From positions 558,001-622,000 of the forward strand of contig NZ_JAJSSH010000001.1 in NCBI RefSeq assembly GCF_021403115.1: DNA of 64,000 nucleotides, given 5' to 3'. Under the pieces are notes generated by a model. The model was given only the letters and a program-made list of their open reading frames with translations, had not been told where the DNA came from and did not search any database. A program made the position numbers and the translations under genes. This document shows positions 61,640 through 64,000 of the stretch, piece by piece. Source of the DNA: Sphingobium sufflavum. GTDB taxonomy: Bacteria > Pseudomonadota > Alphaproteobacteria > Sphingomonadales > Sphingomonadaceae. Positions within the stretch are counted from its first letter, which is position 1, and every line of letters begins with the position of its first letter.

Positions 61640-61936
61640 CTAATTGGTGTCGTGCGCTTCCCCTGTGTGACGTCCGGTATGCGCGCGCGCGATATGACTG
61701 GCGGACGGGCGATTGGCGGAAGCGTTGTCGTGCGGATGGGCGTGGGACGCGTTCGACATGGCGGCGGCGGTGCCGGACACCGGGCGCAGGCTGAACCATT
61801 CCGGCCGGTCGATGGCGATCAGATAAGCCAGCATCGCGAGGCCGAAAGACAGGAGCATCAGCGAGCCGGCCAGCTTCTCCATCCGCGCCCGGTTTTCCTG
61901 CTGCGTCCTGTGGTCCTGATTCTCAGGGCGTTTCAT
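61640..61936 (-). CDS. Single-span membrane protein with His-rich tail
   Basis: A 98-residue protein: basic hydrophilic start (MKRPENQDHRTQQENRARME), one transmembrane segment (KLAGSLMLLSFGLAMLAYLI), then a tail of about 50 residues with nine His (ASHAHPHDN, IARAHTGRHTGEAHDTN). By the positive-inside rule the tail faces the periplasm and could bind metal. No family is recognised. GAGGAA lies 8 nt before ATG 61936, better than the TTG at 61939. It is 88 bp upstream of the bestrophin gene in the same direction and could be cotranscribed with it. Confidence 0.65.
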   Translation of the reverse strand: MKRPENQDHRTQQENRARMEKLAGSLMLLSFGLAMLAYLIAIDRPEWFSLRPVSGTAAAMSNASHAHPHDNASANRPSASHIARAHTGRHTGEAHDTN

Positions 61937-62234
61937 CAAGCGATTTCCTCATCGTCGTGGAAGACCACCAAGGTAAGAGCGCGCCGCATGTCTCCGCATG
62001 AGCGCCGTGTGAAATTTTATTGCTGCGACGCAGCATGACGGTGGGCTGTGGTGTCCAAGCGATAAATGGCAATTTTCAGCCAAAAAATGTCACCAATTGG
62101 GCGATGGACGGAAATCCATTCGCTCTTGCGGTAACATTTCGACGGGTGTGGCCGCTCGCCGGAACGGAATAGCCTCCCCGCTGACCCGCCCCCTTGGCAT
62201 TTCCCCTGCGGCCAACATGGCCTATAGCGCGCCC

Positions 62235-63422
62235 ATGTCGTCGCTATCGCCTCTTGGTTCCCTGTCCCGCCGTCTTGCCGCGCTCGATGCGCGCAGCCGT
62301 CGCCGTATATTGGCCCCGCGCGCAGGCGTGGATTTCGCCTCCAACGATTATCTCGGCCTCGCCAGCGACCCCGCCATCGCCGCCGCCATTGCGGATGCCG
62401 CCGCGCGCGGTGTCCCGGCGGGGGCGGGCGGATCGCGCCTGTTGCGTGGCAACGCCCCAGAGCATGAGGCGCTGGAGGAAAAGGCGGCCCGTTTCTTCGG
62501 CGCGGAGTCGGCGCTGTTCTTCTCCAGCGGCTTTGCCGCCAATGCGGCGCTGCTCGCCACCCTGCCGCAGCCGGGCGACCTGATCGTCGCGGACGAACTG
62601 ATCCACGCCAGCGTGCATGAGGGCATACGCCTGACCCGCGCCGCCCATGTGCTGGCCGCGCATAATGATGCCGCCGCGGTGGAGGACGCCATCACCGGCT
62701 GGCGCGCGGGCGGCGGCACCGGCACGGTCTGGATCGCGATAGAAAGCGTCTATTCCATGGACGGCGACATCGCGCCGCTGGCCGATCTGGTCGCCGTCGT
62801 GGATCGCCATGGCGCGGTGCTGATCGTGGACGAGGCGCATGGCACCGGCATCATGGGAGCGGGCGGACGGGGCCTCAGCGCACCCTATGAGGGCCGCGAG
62901 AATATCATCGCCCTGCACACCTGTGGCAAGGCGATGGGGGTGGAGGGTGCGCTCGTCACCGGCGCGGCCATCGTGAAGGACTATCTGGTCAACCGGGCGC
63001 GCGGCTTCATCTTTTCCACCGCGCCCTCGCCCCTGATCGCCGTCGCGGTGGGTACGGCCATCGACCGGATCGCGGCGGCGGACGACCGGCGCGCCGCGCT
63101 CGACGATCTGCGCGCCCATGCGGGCCGGGCGATCTGCGTGCCGCTGGGCCTTGCCGCGCCGGTTAGCCCGATCCTGCCGATCATCCTGGGCACCGACCGT
63201 CGCGCGATGGCGGTGGCGGCGGATTTGCAGGCGGCGGGCTTCGACATTCGCGGCATCCGCCCGCCCACGGTTCCGGCGGGGACGGCGCGGTTGCGCATCA
63301 CCCTGACGCTCAACATCACCGCCGCCGACATCGACGCGCTGGCCCCCGCGCTGACGGCGGCGCTGGCGGCAAATTCGGGGGCGGCGCATCCGGGGACCGC
63401 GCATCCGGGTGTGGCGGCATGA
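62235..63422 (+). CDS. bioF: 8-amino-7-oxononanoate synthase
   Basis: PLP enzyme joining pimeloyl thioester and alanine in biotin synthesis. The 395-residue protein has VDFASNDYLGLASDPAIAAA, GAGGSRLLRGNAPEHEALEE, FFSSGFAANAALL, DELIHASVHEGIRLTRA, IAIESVYSMDGDIAPLADLV, VDEAHGTGIMGAGGRG and IALHTCGKAMGVEGALVTGA with the PLP lysine, then FSTAPSPLIAVAV. Start ATG 62235 fits the family better than 62217. An Ala/His-rich tail (AAHPGTAHPGVAA) ends the protein. bioD overlaps by ATGA. Confidence 0.96.
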   Translation: MSSLSPLGSLSRRLAALDARSRRRILAPRAGVDFASNDYLGLASDPAIAAAIADAAARGVPAGAGGSRLLRGNAPEHEALEEKAARFFGAESALFFSSGFAANAALLATLPQPGDLIVADELIHASVHEGIRLTRAAHVLAAHNDAAAVEDAITGWRAGGGTGTVWIAIESVYSMDGDIAPLADLVAVVDRHGAVLIVDEAHGTGIMGAGGRGLSAPYEGRENIIALHTCGKAMGVEGALVTGAAIVKDYLVNRARGFIFSTAPSPLIAVAVGTAIDRIAAADDRRAALDDLRAHAGRAICVPLGLAAPVSPILPIILGTDRRAMAVAADLQAAGFDIRGIRPPTVPAGTARLRITLTLNITAADIDALAPALTAALAANSGAAHPGTAHPGVAA

Positions 63423-64000
63423 GCGGCGGCGCGCTGATCGTCACCGGCACCGACACCGGCATCGGCAAGACGGTGGTCGCGGCGGGCCTCGCCGCCGCGC
63501 TGGACGCCACCTACTGGAAACCCATTCAGGCGGGCACGGACGAGGGCACCGACAGCCTGAGCGTGGCGGAACTGGCGGACCTGCCGCCCGGCCGCATCCT
63601 GCCCGAAGCCTATCGGCTGAAACTCGCCGCCTCGCCCCATCTGGCGGCGGAGGTGGAGAGGCTGGCGCTCGACCCGCTGCGACTCGTCCTGCCCAGCCCG
63701 CGCCCGCTGGTGGTGGAGGGGGCGGGCGGTGTGCTGGTCCCCGTGCGCCGCGACCCGCCGCTGTTCATGGCCGACCTATTCGCGGCCTGGCGTGCGCCGG
63801 TGCTGCTGGTCGCCCGGTCCGGTCTGGGCACGATCAACCACAGTTTGTTGAGCATTGCCGCCCTGCGTGAGCGGGGCGCGACGGTCGCCGGGATCGTCAT
63901 GGTGGGCGATCCGCATCCTGACAATGAACGCACCGTGCCCGCCCTGTCCGGCGTGCCGTTGCTGGGCCGCCTGCCGCACCTCGACCCGCTCGACCGGGCC
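63419..64000 (+). CDS. bioD: Dethiobiotin synthase, 3' end outside the window
   Basis: ATP-dependent carboxylase that closes the ureido ring of dethiobiotin. The 194 residues visible start GALIVTGTDTGIGKTVVAAG with the P-loop, then ATYWKPIQAGTDEGTD, LKLAASPHLAAEVE, LVVEGAGGVLVPVRR with the Glu-Gly-Ala-Gly-Gly motif, and PVLLVARSGLGTINHSLLSI. The ATG overlaps the bioF stop (ATGA). The gene runs off the right edge with only a short C-terminal part missing; bioA or bioB may follow. Confidence 0.95.
   Translation, partial: MSGGALIVTGTDTGIGKTVVAAGLAAALDATYWKPIQAGTDEGTDSLSVAELADLPPGRILPEAYRLKLAASPHLAAEVERLALDPLRLVLPSPRPLVVEGAGGVLVPVRRDPPLFMADLFAAWRAPVLLVARSGLGTINHSLLSIAALRERGATVAGIVMVGDPHPDNERTVPALSGVPLLGRLPHLDPLDRA

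Overview
The window is a GC-rich, gene-dense chromosomal segment from an alphaproteobacterium, most likely a member of the Sphingomonadaceae. The evidence is the PhyR/NepR general stress response pair, MipZ, DivK next to a DUF3572 gene, a fused-subunit-free cytochrome bc1 operon, class I PHA synthase with a phasin, a 1558-residue NAD-glutamate dehydrogenase, and the interspersed palindromic repeats whose six-frame translations read FDKLRTNG / VHPEPVEG and are typical of sphingomonads. I see no CRISPR array, no transposase and no complete prophage.

Layout. 1-8.9 kb: the 5' part of a lipoprotein gene running off the left edge, polA, an M23 peptidase, thrS, infC (probably with an AUA or AUU start) and a GNAT-like gene. 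9.1-10.7 kb: an accessory patch of lower GC with a Tox-REase-type polymorphic toxin and its overlapping candidate immunity gene, next to tRNA-Thr(CGU). 10.9-17.1 kb: a PAS-domain protein and the large NAD-GDH. 17.1-18.5 kb: palindromes, a thioesterase-like gene and a gene-poor stretch carrying two 18-codon mini-ORFs, the first with a 15-nt Shine-Dalgarno match. 18.5-25.5 kb: lipoprotein/proA, DoxX, DUF418, then the stress-response locus phyR <> nepR-PhyP-like kinase. 25.5-31 kb: DUF2721, an aminotransferase, phaC, phasin, clpS. 31-37 kb: queC-queE, a secreted protein paralogous to the first gene of the window, lipB, a membrane protein, hemF-trmL. 37.2-40 kb: petABC. 40-48.7 kb: divK, DUF3572-HAD, RidA, GDPD, a COG3146 protein, a SEL1 protein, panC, mipZ with a membrane J-protein, and a phosphomannomutase. 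48.7-54 kb: a candidate structured small RNA with a Rho-independent terminator, xth-ribA-L,D-transpeptidase, and an Lhr-type helicase. 54-64 kb: a 27-residue membrane peptide, hisG-hisD, nusB-thiL, a K+-independent proton pyrophosphatase, a bestrophin, a His-rich membrane protein, and bioF-bioD running off the right edge.

Most genes are housekeeping and form small translationally coupled operons (many ATGA or TTGA overlaps: proA-lipoprotein, hemF-trmL, nepR-kinase, xth-ribA, bioF-bioD, toxin-immunity). The parts most worth a second look are the mini-ORF region at 18.1-18.4 kb, the toxin/immunity pair, the candidate small RNA at 48.7 kb, and the stress-response locus, which lacks an adjacent ecfG and carries a kinase whose ATP-binding domain looks decayed.
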